From Alphaproteobacteria bacterium MedPE-SWcel (GTDB lineage Bacteria > Pseudomonadota > Alphaproteobacteria > Rhodobacterales > Rhodobacteraceae): a stretch of 64,000 nt of DNA. Made by a program: the position numbers and the translations under genes. The stretch's first letter is position 1; each line of letters starts with the position of its first letter. A model generated the notes under the pieces. It was given only the letters and a program-made list of their open reading frames with translations. It was not told the origin of the DNA and ran no database searches. Shown one piece after another: positions 43,349-51,834 of the stretch. The stretch spans positions 62,001 to 126,000 of the forward strand of contig MPDC01000004.1 in NCBI GenBank assembly GCA_001874255.1, read 5' to 3'.

Positions 43349-44266
43349 ATGCGCAAACGAGTACCCCTAAACGCGATTCGCGCGTTCGAGGCGGTTGCAC
43401 GCCATCAATCGGTGGCCAAGGCCGCGGACGAGCTGTGCGTGACGCCGACCGCCGTCAGCCACCAGATCCGCCTGCTTGAGGATTTCCTGCAGGTCGATCT
43501 CTTCACCCGCAAGAACAGCCGGATTTACATGACGCCGGAATCGGGCACCATTCTGGAACGGATCAGCACAGCCCTTGATCTGATCGAGGATTCCGTGATC
43601 TCGCTGCAGAATGTGCAGGACGAAAAGGATCGTCGCCTGGCGGTTGGCGCATCCAGTTCGGTGGCCTCGCATTTCCTCATGCCCCGCATTGGCGCGTTTC
43701 TGAACGACGTGCCGGATATCGACCTGAGCCTGCATACCTATCTGACCCTCCGGGAGGCGGAAACACAGCAAATCGACATCACCATCTGCAACTGGGACAG
43801 CAAGCGCGACTGGAAGAAGGAACCGCTTGTTGAGGAGGAAATCATCCCCGTCTGCACGCCGGAGCTGGCGCAGACCTATGGCAATGACCCGTCCAGAATT
43901 CTCAGCGAAGCGCCGCTGATCCATTCGGATCGCATCGGGTTCGACGGCACCCTGCCCGATTGGAGCAAGTATATGGCGAAATACGGAATTTCCCGCGCCG
44001 ACCTGCTGCATGGCCCGAGGTTCAATCAGGCGGGCTCCGCGACAGAGGCGGCGCGCTCCGGGGTCGGGGTGTTGCTGGGGCGGTCGTTGCTGGTGCAGTC
44101 CTGTATCGAAAAGGGAGATCTGGTCCCTGTTGCCGAGAGCTACCCTGAGCGCAGTGTCTACTACATGTTGACGCCCTGGGAATCCGAACGCGGGCCACTG
44201 CTGCAGCGGTTCAAGGACTGGCTGTTGAAGAATGTCGAGGGCAACGGGTTTGTTCATGCCGCCTGA
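43349..44266 (+). CDS. LysR-family regulator (GcvA-like)
   Basis: A 305-residue regulator with an N-terminal winged helix (AIRAFEAVARHQSVAKAADE, then TPTAVSHQIRLLE) and a substrate-binding domain. GGAGG lies about 8 bp before the ATG at 43349; a longer in-frame start at 43118 would read through the operator region. Divergent from the RutA-like gene and upstream of the amidase genes, it probably regulates both. The inverted repeat at 43210-43229 is a good candidate site. Confidence 0.9.
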   Translation: MRKRVPLNAIRAFEAVARHQSVAKAADELCVTPTAVSHQIRLLEDFLQVDLFTRKNSRIYMTPESGTILERISTALDLIEDSVISLQNVQDEKDRRLAVGASSSVASHFLMPRIGAFLNDVPDIDLSLHTYLTLREAETQQIDITICNWDSKRDWKKEPLVEEEIIPVCTPELAQTYGNDPSRILSEAPLIHSDRIGFDGTLPDWSKYMAKYGISRADLLHGPRFNQAGSATEAARSGVGVLLGRSLLVQSCIEKGDLVPVAESYPERSVYYMLTPWESERGPLLQRFKDWLLKNVEGNGFVHAA

Positions 44267-44369
44267 TGGCCGCAAAGGCGCTGAGGAAAATTCAATAGTG
44301 CCCTGAGAATTTGCGGCGTGGCAGATTGTGCGGGGCGTGTTTCACTGAACGCAACTTCAGGAGAAACAC

Positions 44370-45671
44370 ATGAAACCACATGAGTTCCCATCGGCCACCA
44401 ACATTGCCGAGGCTGTTCAGAGCGGACAGCAAACGGCCGCCGAGATCGCCGGCGCGGCTCTGGGCCGGGTCGAGGCATACGATCATATGGTGCGGGCCTT
44501 TGCCTGTGTGGACCCGGCGCTGGTAGAGGCGCAGGCACAGGCGGTTGATGGCATGGCGACGAAGGGCAAGCTGGCCGGTGTCACCGTCGGGGTGAAGGAT
44601 GTGATCGCGACCAAGGATTTGCCCACCAGCCAGAACAACAGCCGGTATCAAGGCCGGCGCACCGGGGTTGATGCCGCCTGTATCGACACGCTGCGCCATC
44701 ACGGGGCCGTCCTCCTCGGCAAGACCGTCACCACCGAATTTGCCGCGACCCAGCGCGGCAGCGTGACCTGCAATCCGCATGACTTCACCCGGACGCCGGG
44801 CGGGTCCTCTTCGGGGTCGGCGGCAGCGGTTGCGGCGGGGCTCTGTGCGCTTGCGCTTGGCACGCAAACGGGCGGATCGGTCATCCGGCCTGCGGCGTTC
44901 TGCGGGGTCTGGGGGTGGAAGCCGACCTGGAACACGATCTCGCGGGAGGGTCTGAAGCTCTACTCGCTGACCTGCGACACGGTCGGCTTCTACGCCAATG
45001 ACCCCGCCGATTTCACCCTGCTTGCCGATGTGTTCGATCTCGATCCGGCGCCGCAGCGCCTGCCGACGTCCCTGCGGGGGCAGCGGATTGGCCTCTGCAA
45101 GGGGCCAAACTGGCACCGGGTGGCCCCGGCCATGCGAACCGCATTCGAGGATGCGGCAAAGCGGCTCCGGCTGGAAGGCGCGGATGTGGTCAATATCCAT
45201 TTGCCGGATCTTTTCAACGATCTGGACGCCGCGCATGGCACCATTCTGGCCCGCGAGGGACGCACCGCCTTTCACAATGAGCTGAGCGTCCAGGGCGGCG
45301 ATCTGCATCCCGAGTTCCATGAGATGACGGACCGGGCCAAGCGCTTTGCCCCGATGGATGTCCGTATGGCCTATACGCTGGCCGACACCTGCCGCAGCGA
45401 ATTCGAGGAGCTGATCTCGGGGTTTGACGCGATCATCACGCCCTCTGCCACCGACGAGGCCCCGGTGGGGCTGGCGAACACAGGCGATCCCTCGATGAAT
45501 TCGATCTGGACGCTTTTGCATGTGCCGGTGGTGTCCGTGCCCGGCCTGTTGGGTCCGCATGATCTGCCGCTGGGGATCTCTGTGATCACCCCGCGCTACA
45601 CCGACCGCATGACCATCGCCCTCGCCACTCTGGTGGGGGACGTGCTCTCGCTTGAAGCGGTCATGAGCTGA
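44370..45671 (+). CDS. Amidase-signature family amidase
   Basis: A 433-residue amidase with the Ser-cisSer-Lys triad: lysine in GVTVGVKDV (near 74), serine in TPGGSSSGSAAAVAAG (near 150) and the nucleophile in TQTGGSVIRPAAFCG (near 173). It is cytoplasmic, with no signal peptide. TCAGGAG precedes the start. It follows the LysR gene and precedes a flavin reductase, so it may hydrolyse the amide left after ring opening by the RutA-like enzyme. Allophanate-hydrolase-like or other amidase roles cannot be separated by sequence alone. Confidence 0.9.
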   Translation: MKPHEFPSATNIAEAVQSGQQTAAEIAGAALGRVEAYDHMVRAFACVDPALVEAQAQAVDGMATKGKLAGVTVGVKDVIATKDLPTSQNNSRYQGRRTGVDAACIDTLRHHGAVLLGKTVTTEFAATQRGSVTCNPHDFTRTPGGSSSGSAAAVAAGLCALALGTQTGGSVIRPAAFCGVWGWKPTWNTISREGLKLYSLTCDTVGFYANDPADFTLLADVFDLDPAPQRLPTSLRGQRIGLCKGPNWHRVAPAMRTAFEDAAKRLRLEGADVVNIHLPDLFNDLDAAHGTILAREGRTAFHNELSVQGGDLHPEFHEMTDRAKRFAPMDVRMAYTLADTCRSEFEELISGFDAIITPSATDEAPVGLANTGDPSMNSIWTLLHVPVVSVPGLLGPHDLPLGISVITPRYTDRMTIALATLVGDVLSLEAVMS

Positions 45672-45711
45672 CCGCAGATGACATCGGTTTCGAACTCAAA
45701 GGCTGCCTGAA

Positions 45712-46263
45712 ATGGAAGATACAGTGACACTTTCCCCTCCCCGTCCCTCGCACACGCACACGCCCCCGGCAACAGACCGTCAGCCCGCCAGCCGCGAGGC
45801 CTTTCGCGATGGCATGGCGCATCTGGCGGCTGCCGTGAACATCATCACCACGGACGGGCCCGGAGGCCGCGCGGGCTTCACCGCCACGGCGGTCTGCTCG
45901 GTCACGGACAGCCCGCCGACGCTGCTGGTCTGCCTGAATGCCACCAGTTCGGCGGCCGAGATCTTTGGCCGCAATTCGGCGCTTTGCGTCAACACGATCG
46001 CCGCCAGCCAGACGGAGATCGCCATGGCCTTCGGCGGCAAGACCCCGATGCCAGAGCGCTTTGCCGGGGCCCAATGGCACAGGGATGTTTCGGGCGCGCC
46101 GGTGCTGACCGGGGCAAGCGTCGCGTTTGATTGCCGGATCACCGATCGCAAGGAAATCGGCACGCATATCGTGCTGTTTTGCGAGGTTCTGGCCGTGGCT
46201 CAGGCCGGAACCGCCTCGGCCTCGGTCTATTTCGCCCGCAAATTCCACCACCTGGAGGCATGA
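45712..46263 (+). CDS. Flavin reductase, RutF/HpaC-like
   Basis: A 183-residue flavin reductase with a proline-rich leader of about 25 residues, then FRDGMAHLAAAVNIITTDG, GFTATAVCSVTDSPPTLLVC and ERFAGAQWHRDVSGAPVL, closely matching RutF-type reductases. It should supply reduced FMN, most likely to the RutA-like monooxygenase. Its stop overlaps the next start (ATGA). Confidence 0.88.
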   Translation: MEDTVTLSPPRPSHTHTPPATDRQPASREAFRDGMAHLAAAVNIITTDGPGGRAGFTATAVCSVTDSPPTLLVCLNATSSAAEIFGRNSALCVNTIAASQTEIAMAFGGKTPMPERFAGAQWHRDVSGAPVLTGASVAFDCRITDRKEIGTHIVLFCEVLAVAQAGTASASVYFARKFHHLEA

Positions 46264-46892
46264 CAGTGTCCCCGTTTGACGCCCCGACACGGAACCCGCA
46301 GGCCGAGCCCCGGGATGCCCCGAAGCCCCCGGCCATCAGGAGCCTACAGGACGGCCAGCCCATTGTGGTCCGGAGCGCGGCACGGGGGGCTTTCATGATG
46401 ATGTCGTCGCGGTTTTCGTCGCCGGATTGGGTCAACTACATGGCGACCCACGCGCGCGGTCTTTTGGGGCTGACGCTGACGCCCTCGCGCGCGCTGGAGC
46501 TGGGCCTCAGCCTGCAACCCAGACGCGGCCGCAGTGATCGCCCTCTCTACACGCAATCCATCGAGGCCCGTCACAGGGTGACCAGCGGCATCTCCGCCTA
46601 TGATCGCTGGCTGACGGTGCAGGCCGCCACCCGGGGCGAAGCCAGCGATATCGTGACGCCCGGCCATGTCTTTCCCCAGCTGCCCGAGGGAAAGCCGGAG
46701 GCGCATGCCGATCGTGCCGAGGCGCTTCTGGCTGCGGCGGGGCTGCCGTCCGGCGCGATGATCTGTTCGGTCCTGGACGAGACGGGGGGCACGCCTGACG
46801 CGGCCTATCTCCTCTCGCTTGCGGCGCGACTTGGGATCGCAATTGCAGAGCCTGCGCCGCCGCGCCCCGCCACGGCAGACGCTGGCCAATAG
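46260..46892 (+). CDS. RibB-like protein lacking the acidic loop
   Basis: A 210-residue protein whose middle matches 3,4-dihydroxy-2-butanone-4-phosphate synthase (VTSGISAYDRWLTVQAA, then VTPGHVFPQ). The usual metal-binding loop (DDEDRENEGD in E. coli RibB) is replaced by a stretch without acids (RSAARGAFMMMSSRFSS), and the RGGHTEA segment reads EAHADRA. It may therefore lack normal RibB activity. Coupled by a 4-bp overlap to a flavin reductase, it could relate to flavin supply or act as a regulatory or repurposed protein. Confidence 0.78.
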   Translation: MTVSPFDAPTRNPQAEPRDAPKPPAIRSLQDGQPIVVRSAARGAFMMMSSRFSSPDWVNYMATHARGLLGLTLTPSRALELGLSLQPRRGRSDRPLYTQSIEARHRVTSGISAYDRWLTVQAATRGEASDIVTPGHVFPQLPEGKPEAHADRAEALLAAAGLPSGAMICSVLDETGGTPDAAYLLSLAARLGIAIAEPAPPRPATADAGQ

Positions 46893-46935
46893 CCTGCCCG
46901 CCCGAGGGTGACGCATCGCGCGCCGTCCTTCGATA

Positions 46936-46988
46936 CGGGGCGTTCTCGGGCATTACGGGGCGTTGCGGGGCATTACTGGGCGTTGCGG
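46936..46988. repeat. 20-bp tandem repeats between convergent genes
   Basis: CGGGGCGTTCTCGGGCATTA (46936-46955) and a near copy (46956-46975), then a partial third copy to 46988, directly next to the LysR stop at 46989. Confidence 0.9.
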
Positions 46989-47897
46989 TCAGATGTCGGC
47001 GTTGCGAAATATGTCGTCCACCCAGTCCACAAAGACGCGGACCCGGGGCGAAAGCTGTCGGTTCTGCGGGTAGAAGACCGCCAGCGGCAGGGGCGGCGGC
47101 GGCATCTCGGGGAACAGCTCGATCAGGCGGCCCGCGGCGAGGTCGGCGCGAAACCGGTAGCGGGGGGCCTGAACAATCCCGAAGCCCAGCCGCGCCAGAT
47201 CATGGACCGTTTCCGCATCATTGGCGACAATCCGGCTGGGCAGATCAATGTCGCGCAGCCCTTCGGGCGTGGCAAACTCCAATGGCAGAACGCGGCCCGT
47301 GCGCGACGAGACGAAGCCGACCATCTGATGGCCGGCCCTGTCATCAAGCAGGTCGTCCAGCCCCTGTGGCGTTCCATGTGTCGCGAGATACGCCGGGCTG
47401 GCGCAGGTGATTTCACGCAGCGGCGGCAGCCTGTGCATGATCATGCCACTGTCATCCGGATCCCCCGCCCGGATCACGCAGTCCACCCCTTCCCGGACCA
47501 GATCAACCAGTCGATCGCCCTGTCCCAGCTGCAAAGTGATCCTGGGATAGCGCGCCATGAGGTCCGGCAGCCTTGGCACCAGAAAGGCCCGGCTGAGCGC
47601 GCCATGGGCATCGACACGCAACAGGCCGGCGGGCTCGCTGCCACGCAGGGCGCCTTCGGCCTCCTCCACATCCGCGAGGATCGCCAGACACCGCGTATAG
47701 TAGGCCGCGCCCTCCGGGGTTGGCGCCACATGCCGGGTGGTGCGGTCCAGCAAGCGGGCCCCCAGATCCCGTTCGAGCCGTTGAATGACATCCGTCGCCG
47801 TCGAGCGCGGAATACGCATGTCTGTGGCCGCCGCCGTGAAGCTGCGCCGTTCGACCACCCGCACAAACAGGCGCATTGCGTTCAATCTATCCGCCAT
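46989..47897 (-). CDS. LysR-family regulator
   Basis: A 302-residue LysR protein with the N-terminal winged helix (AMRLFVRVVERRSFTAAATD, then IPRSTATDVIQRLE) and a C-terminal effector domain (GFGIVQAPRYR). It is divergent from the SDR gene at 47992 with 94 bp between them, so it probably regulates that gene. An inverted repeat lies in the gap. Confidence 0.92.
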   Translation of the reverse strand: MADRLNAMRLFVRVVERRSFTAAATDMRIPRSTATDVIQRLERDLGARLLDRTTRHVAPTPEGAAYYTRCLAILADVEEAEGALRGSEPAGLLRVDAHGALSRAFLVPRLPDLMARYPRITLQLGQGDRLVDLVREGVDCVIRAGDPDDSGMIMHRLPPLREITCASPAYLATHGTPQGLDDLLDDRAGHQMVGFVSSRTGRVLPLEFATPEGLRDIDLPSRIVANDAETVHDLARLGFGIVQAPRYRFRADLAAGRLIELFPEMPPPPLPLAVFYPQNRQLSPRVRVFVDWVDDIFRNADI

Positions 47898-47911
47898 CTG
47901 TTCGCTATATC

Positions 47912-47945
47912 CGGATTATCTTTCCAACAATAGAGTGATTATCCG
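47912..47945. promoter_or_regulatory. Imperfect inverted repeat between LysR and SDR genes
   Basis: CGGATTATC (47912-47920) and GATTATCCG (47937-47945) are inverted with one mismatch and a 16-bp spacer, in the divergent LysR/SDR promoter. It is a candidate LysR binding site. Confidence 0.45.
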
Positions 47946-47991
47946 CACCAGAGGTTTCCCTATCTTCCGCCCATGAGAATTGGAGACGGAA

Positions 47992-48729
47992 ATGAAACAC
48001 ATACAGAAGACCGCAATCGTGACAGGCGCATCCCGGGGGATTGGCGCGGCAATCGCGCTTCGGCTGGCAGAAGACGGGCATGCCGTGGTTGTGAATTTCG
48101 CCAGCAATGCGGCGGCCGCACAGGCCGTGGTAGAGCAGATCGAGGCGCAGGGGGGCACAGCCACGGCCCTGCAGGCCGATATCTCCGACCCCAAGGCCGC
48201 AAGGGCGTTGTTTGATGCGGCCGAGGACCGTTTCGGCCCGGCCGATATTCTGGTCAACAACGCGGGCATCATGCGCAATGCGGCGATTGCCACGGCGACC
48301 GATGCCGATTTTGACCAGCAGTGCGCGATCAATATCGGCGGCCCGTTTCGCTGCATGCGCGAGGCGGCCAGCCGCCTGCGGGACGGCGGGCGGATCATCA
48401 GCATTTCGTCGAGTGTCGTCGGGCTCTATCAGCCGAGCTACGGGCTCTATGCGGCGACCAAGGCCGCGACCGAAGCCCTGAGCCACGTCCTGGCAAAGGA
48501 GCTCGGTTCGCGCGGCATCACCGTCAACTCCGTGGCTCCGGGGCCGGTCGCAACGGAGTTGTTCCTGGAGGGAAAGCCGGATGAGTTGATCCGGGCCATC
48601 ACCGGATCGATCCCCCTCGGCCGACTCGGGACCGTCGACGACATTGCCGCTGTTGTGTCATTTCTGGCGGGTCCCGATGGCCGTTGGGTCAACGGGCAAA
48701 CCATCCGGGCCAATGGCGGTGTGATCTAG
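47992..48729 (+). CDS. SDR-family oxidoreductase (FabG-like)
   Basis: A 245-residue classical short-chain dehydrogenase. TGASRGIG near residue 12 binds NAD(P), NNAG near 87 is structural, and the catalytic serine and YAATK (Tyr-x3-Lys) are present. GGAGA lies 6 bp before the ATG at 47992. The substrate is unknown; genes of this kind beside a divergent LysR are common in xenobiotic or secondary redox metabolism. Confidence 0.92.
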   Translation: MKHIQKTAIVTGASRGIGAAIALRLAEDGHAVVVNFASNAAAAQAVVEQIEAQGGTATALQADISDPKAARALFDAAEDRFGPADILVNNAGIMRNAAIATATDADFDQQCAINIGGPFRCMREAASRLRDGGRIISISSSVVGLYQPSYGLYAATKAATEALSHVLAKELGSRGITVNSVAPGPVATELFLEGKPDELIRAITGSIPLGRLGTVDDIAAVVSFLAGPDGRWVNGQTIRANGGVI

Positions 48730-48956
48730 GACGCGGCCTCCCCGACGCCACAGAGCAGCCGGACATCAGAGCCGGGCGTATGATGTGCCGCCGCTTCGGG
48801 CGCGCATTGCGCAATCGGATGCAAAAGGCTGCGTCCGGGCGGAGATGGTGCTAGCAATGGCTACGCCAGTCGCATCGCGCGGGTCTCTTTTGCCGGTCCC
48901 TGCGCCGTCCAAACGCCGGTCCCTGCAGCGGTGCGACAGCCAGAAGGGGATCTGAC

Positions 48957-50825
48957 ATGATCAGAGGCTACATCAAGACCGTCTTGTTGCTGCTCGCCGT
49001 CTCGGGCCTTGTTGCCGGGCTGACGATCGATCTTCTGGGTCTGGGCCATATCGCCAAGGTGCTCTGGACATTGGGCGTCGCCCCGGTGCTGATCTCGCTG
49101 TCTCTGGAGATCCTGCGCAGCCTCAGCCGTGGCGAGGTCGGGCTGGATATCGTGGCCGCCCTGTCGATGAGTGCCGCGCTGGTCTTTGGAGAGACGCTGG
49201 CGGCGGCGGTCATTGCCGTCATGTATGCGGGCGGCACCTTTCTGGAGAGCTTTGCCGAGGGGCGTGCGCGGCGCGAAATGCGGGCTCTGTTGTCCCGCGT
49301 CCCGCGCCGGGCGATGCGATATACAAAGGGCAAGCTTGAGGAGGTCGCGCTGGACGACATCAGACCGGATGATCTGCTGCTGATCCGTCAGGGCGACGTG
49401 GTGCCGGTGGATGGCCAGATCGCCACCGAGGCGGCCTTTGTCGATGCTTCCGCGCTGACCGGGGAATCGCTGCCGGTCAGACTGTCCCGTGGCGCGGCCG
49501 CAATGAGCGGGTCGACAAACGCGGGGGAACCCTTTGACCTGCTTGCGACCCACCGCGCCCGCGAAAGCACCTATGCAGGCATCGTCCGCCTGGTGGAGGC
49601 CGCCCAGCGGTCCAAGGCCCCCATGGCGCGGCTGGCGGATCGCTGGTCGCTGGGGTTTCTCGCCGTCACCCTCGCGATTGCGGGCGCCGCCTGGGGGGCG
49701 ACCGGGGACCCGATACGGGCGGTGGCGGTTCTGGTTGTTGCCACCCCCTGCCCGCTGATCCTCGCCGTCCCGGTGGCGCTGGTCGCCGGGCTGTCGCGGG
49801 CCGCCCATTTCGGGATCCTGATCAAGGGCGCAAGGCCCTTGGAGGCCATGGCCCGCGTGCAGACGCTGATCCTCGACAAGACGGGCACATTGACCGACGG
49901 GCGGCCTCGGATCGTGTCCATCCAATGCCACAACGGCTTTGCCGAGGAGGACGTCCTGCGGTTGGCGGCCTCCCTTGATCAGGCCTCCAAACACCCGGTT
50001 GCACAGGCGGTTGTCGACGCCGCAAGAGCCCGTGACCTCGCCCTGTCAGCCCCCACGGACGTGTCGGAAATCCCCGGCGAAGGCGTCTGCGGGCGGGTCG
50101 CTGGCCGCAACGTCGCCCTTGGCGGGGATGGTTTCATCGCCCGCCGCCTCGGGCTGGAGCCCCGGGGCGGCACGGGTGGCACGGCGGGGTCTGTGCTGGT
50201 GGCTGTTTCCATCGATCGTCAGCTGGCCGGCCATCTGGTGATGGCGGATCCGCTGAGAAAAGGTACCAATGCCTTGCTGGATCGCCTGCGCAGCAATGGT
50301 CTGTCGCGCATTCTGCTGGCAACGGGGGACCGGTTTGACGTTGCCAGCAAGGTCACCGAGGGGCTGCGCCTCGATGGGATACACGCCGATCTGACGCCCG
50401 ATCAAAAAGTGTTGCTGGTGCTCACCGAGCGCCAGAACAGCCCGGTGATGATGGTGGGCGACGGTGTCAATGACGCGCCCGCGCTGGCGGCGGCAAACGT
50501 CGGGGTCGCCATGGGCGCGCGTGGTGCGGCCGCCTCCTCCGAGGCTGCCGGTGTCGTCTTGCTTGTTGACCGGATTGACCGGCTCGGGACCGGTATCGAG
50601 ATCGCCAAGGGCGCCCAGCGGATCGCGCTGCAAAGCGTGGTGGCCGGGATCGGGCTGTCGGTTGCGGGCATGATCGCTGCGGCCTTTGGCTACCTCTCGC
50701 CCGTGCAAGGCGCGATCCTGCAGGAGGTCATTGACGTGGCCGTCATCCTCAATGCCCTGCGCGCCCTGCGCATTGTGCCGCATGAAGTTTCACCTCAGCT
50801 CCCGGCCAAGCCGCTGCGCGCCTGA
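48957..50825 (+). CDS. P1B-type heavy-metal ATPase without metal-binding domain
   Basis: A 622-residue P-type ATPase. TGES lies near residue 168, the membrane metal motif TPCPL near 263, the phosphorylation site DKTGTLT near 306, the HP motif SKHPVAQ near 346 and GDGVNDAP near 500. The usual N-terminal HMA metal-binding domain is missing: the protein starts directly with membrane helices. TPCP rather than CPC or SPC suggests the P1B-5 group (nickel/iron/cobalt in the few studied cases). AGAAGGGG precedes the start. It is convergent with the N-ATPase operon. Confidence 0.9.
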   Translation: MIRGYIKTVLLLLAVSGLVAGLTIDLLGLGHIAKVLWTLGVAPVLISLSLEILRSLSRGEVGLDIVAALSMSAALVFGETLAAAVIAVMYAGGTFLESFAEGRARREMRALLSRVPRRAMRYTKGKLEEVALDDIRPDDLLLIRQGDVVPVDGQIATEAAFVDASALTGESLPVRLSRGAAAMSGSTNAGEPFDLLATHRARESTYAGIVRLVEAAQRSKAPMARLADRWSLGFLAVTLAIAGAAWGATGDPIRAVAVLVVATPCPLILAVPVALVAGLSRAAHFGILIKGARPLEAMARVQTLILDKTGTLTDGRPRIVSIQCHNGFAEEDVLRLAASLDQASKHPVAQAVVDAARARDLALSAPTDVSEIPGEGVCGRVAGRNVALGGDGFIARRLGLEPRGGTGGTAGSVLVAVSIDRQLAGHLVMADPLRKGTNALLDRLRSNGLSRILLATGDRFDVASKVTEGLRLDGIHADLTPDQKVLLVLTERQNSPVMMVGDGVNDAPALAAANVGVAMGARGAAASSEAAGVVLLVDRIDRLGTGIEIAKGAQRIALQSVVAGIGLSVAGMIAAAFGYLSPVQGAILQEVIDVAVILNALRALRIVPHEVSPQLPAKPLRA

Positions 50826-50928
50826 GAAGTGTCTGTTGGGTCGCAAAAGATGGATCTGACGGAGGATTGCCTGCGCGCAACTTTCACAGGCCCGAAGGCG
50901 CTTCCGCGTCGGGTTCGACCGGACGCCG

Positions 50929-51834
50929 TCATCCGGTCCGTTTCCTGTTCAGGGCCTCGAAGCCGATGATCACATCCAAAAGCTCCGTGGTGATCTCGCT
51001 CTGTCGCATCGCGCGGGTGTCCGATCTGAGCCCCTCCAGCCGATCGTCCACGGATTGTTCGGCCTGTTGCATCAGCGCCAGCCGAGCCGCATTCTCTGTC
51101 ACCAGCGCTTCTGCCGCGGCCCGGAACAGGCTGGCAAAAAGATGCTCCCGGATCAGCGCCTTCAGCAGGTCGTCCTGCGCCATCGAGAAATGGGGCAGGC
51201 TGCGGGAGGTCCAGGGGCGGGCCTGAAGATCCGCCAGAAGCCCGGCCTCGAGCGGCAGCAGCGAGGCGATGACGGGGCTTTGTGTGGCGCCCTCGCTGCG
51301 GGCGAAATAGGCCAGCGAGATCGCCACATCCCGTGGCCTGTGTCTGGCCCGGATGTCTTCCAGCTTTTGGGTCAGAAGGTTCGACAGGCGCCCGATCCCA
51401 TCCACAGATGCCGGCGGGAAAAACGTCGTCTCGACGCAAAGCCCCTGATCCGCCAGCGCATCGGCCTGCTGGGCGCCGATGCAGATGACCGATGTCATCG
51501 CAGCCGCGCCTGCCGCCTCAATCCGCTGCCTCACATGGGCGGCAAGTGCATCATTGTAGTTGCCGCAGAGCCCGTGGTCAGAGCCGAAAACGACCATGAC
51601 CTCTGTTGCGCCCACAGATGCGCCCCCTGCGGCCCCTAGGCGGAGCGGCCCGGCCCGGGACAGGACCGCCTGCAGCCCGAGGAGAACCGTATCGTGATAG
51701 GCTTCGATGGCGCGGGCGGCGTGTTCATAGGGGGCGGCATTGATCACCGAGAGCGTCTTCATCGTGTGCACCACGCTGCGAATGCCCTGCATGCTGGTGG
51801 TGCGCCGGGTCAGCGTTTCAAGCGTCTGTGCCAT
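50929..51834 (-). CDS. atpG: N-ATPase gamma subunit
   Basis: A 301-residue gamma-type subunit, the central stalk of the rotary ATPase. The N-terminal coiled-coil begins [31 protein letters not shown] is the conserved middle motif, and [11 protein letters not shown] near the C-terminus matches the final helix. It overlaps the alpha gene by 17 bp and is the last of nine genes. Confidence 0.92.
   Translation of the reverse strand: MAQTLETLTRRTTSMQGIRSVVHTMKTLSVINAAPYEHAARAIEAYHDTVLLGLQAVLSRAGPLRLGAAGGASVGATEVMVVFGSDHGLCGNYNDALAAHVRQRIEAAGAAAMTSVICIGAQQADALADQGLCVETTFFPPASVDGIGRLSNLLTQKLEDIRARHRPRDVAISLAYFARSEGATQSPVIASLLPLEAGLLADLQARPWTSRSLPHFSMAQDDLLKALIREHLFASLFRAAAEALVTENAARLALMQQAEQSVDDRLEGLRSDTRAMRQSEITTELLDVIIGFEALNRKRTG

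Noticed and set aside
48806-48820. FNR-like palindrome before the P-type ATPase gene
   Set aside because: The word ATTGCGCAAT is symmetric but lacks the TTGAC/T-N4-G/ATCAA form, so it was not counted with the FNR-like boxes.
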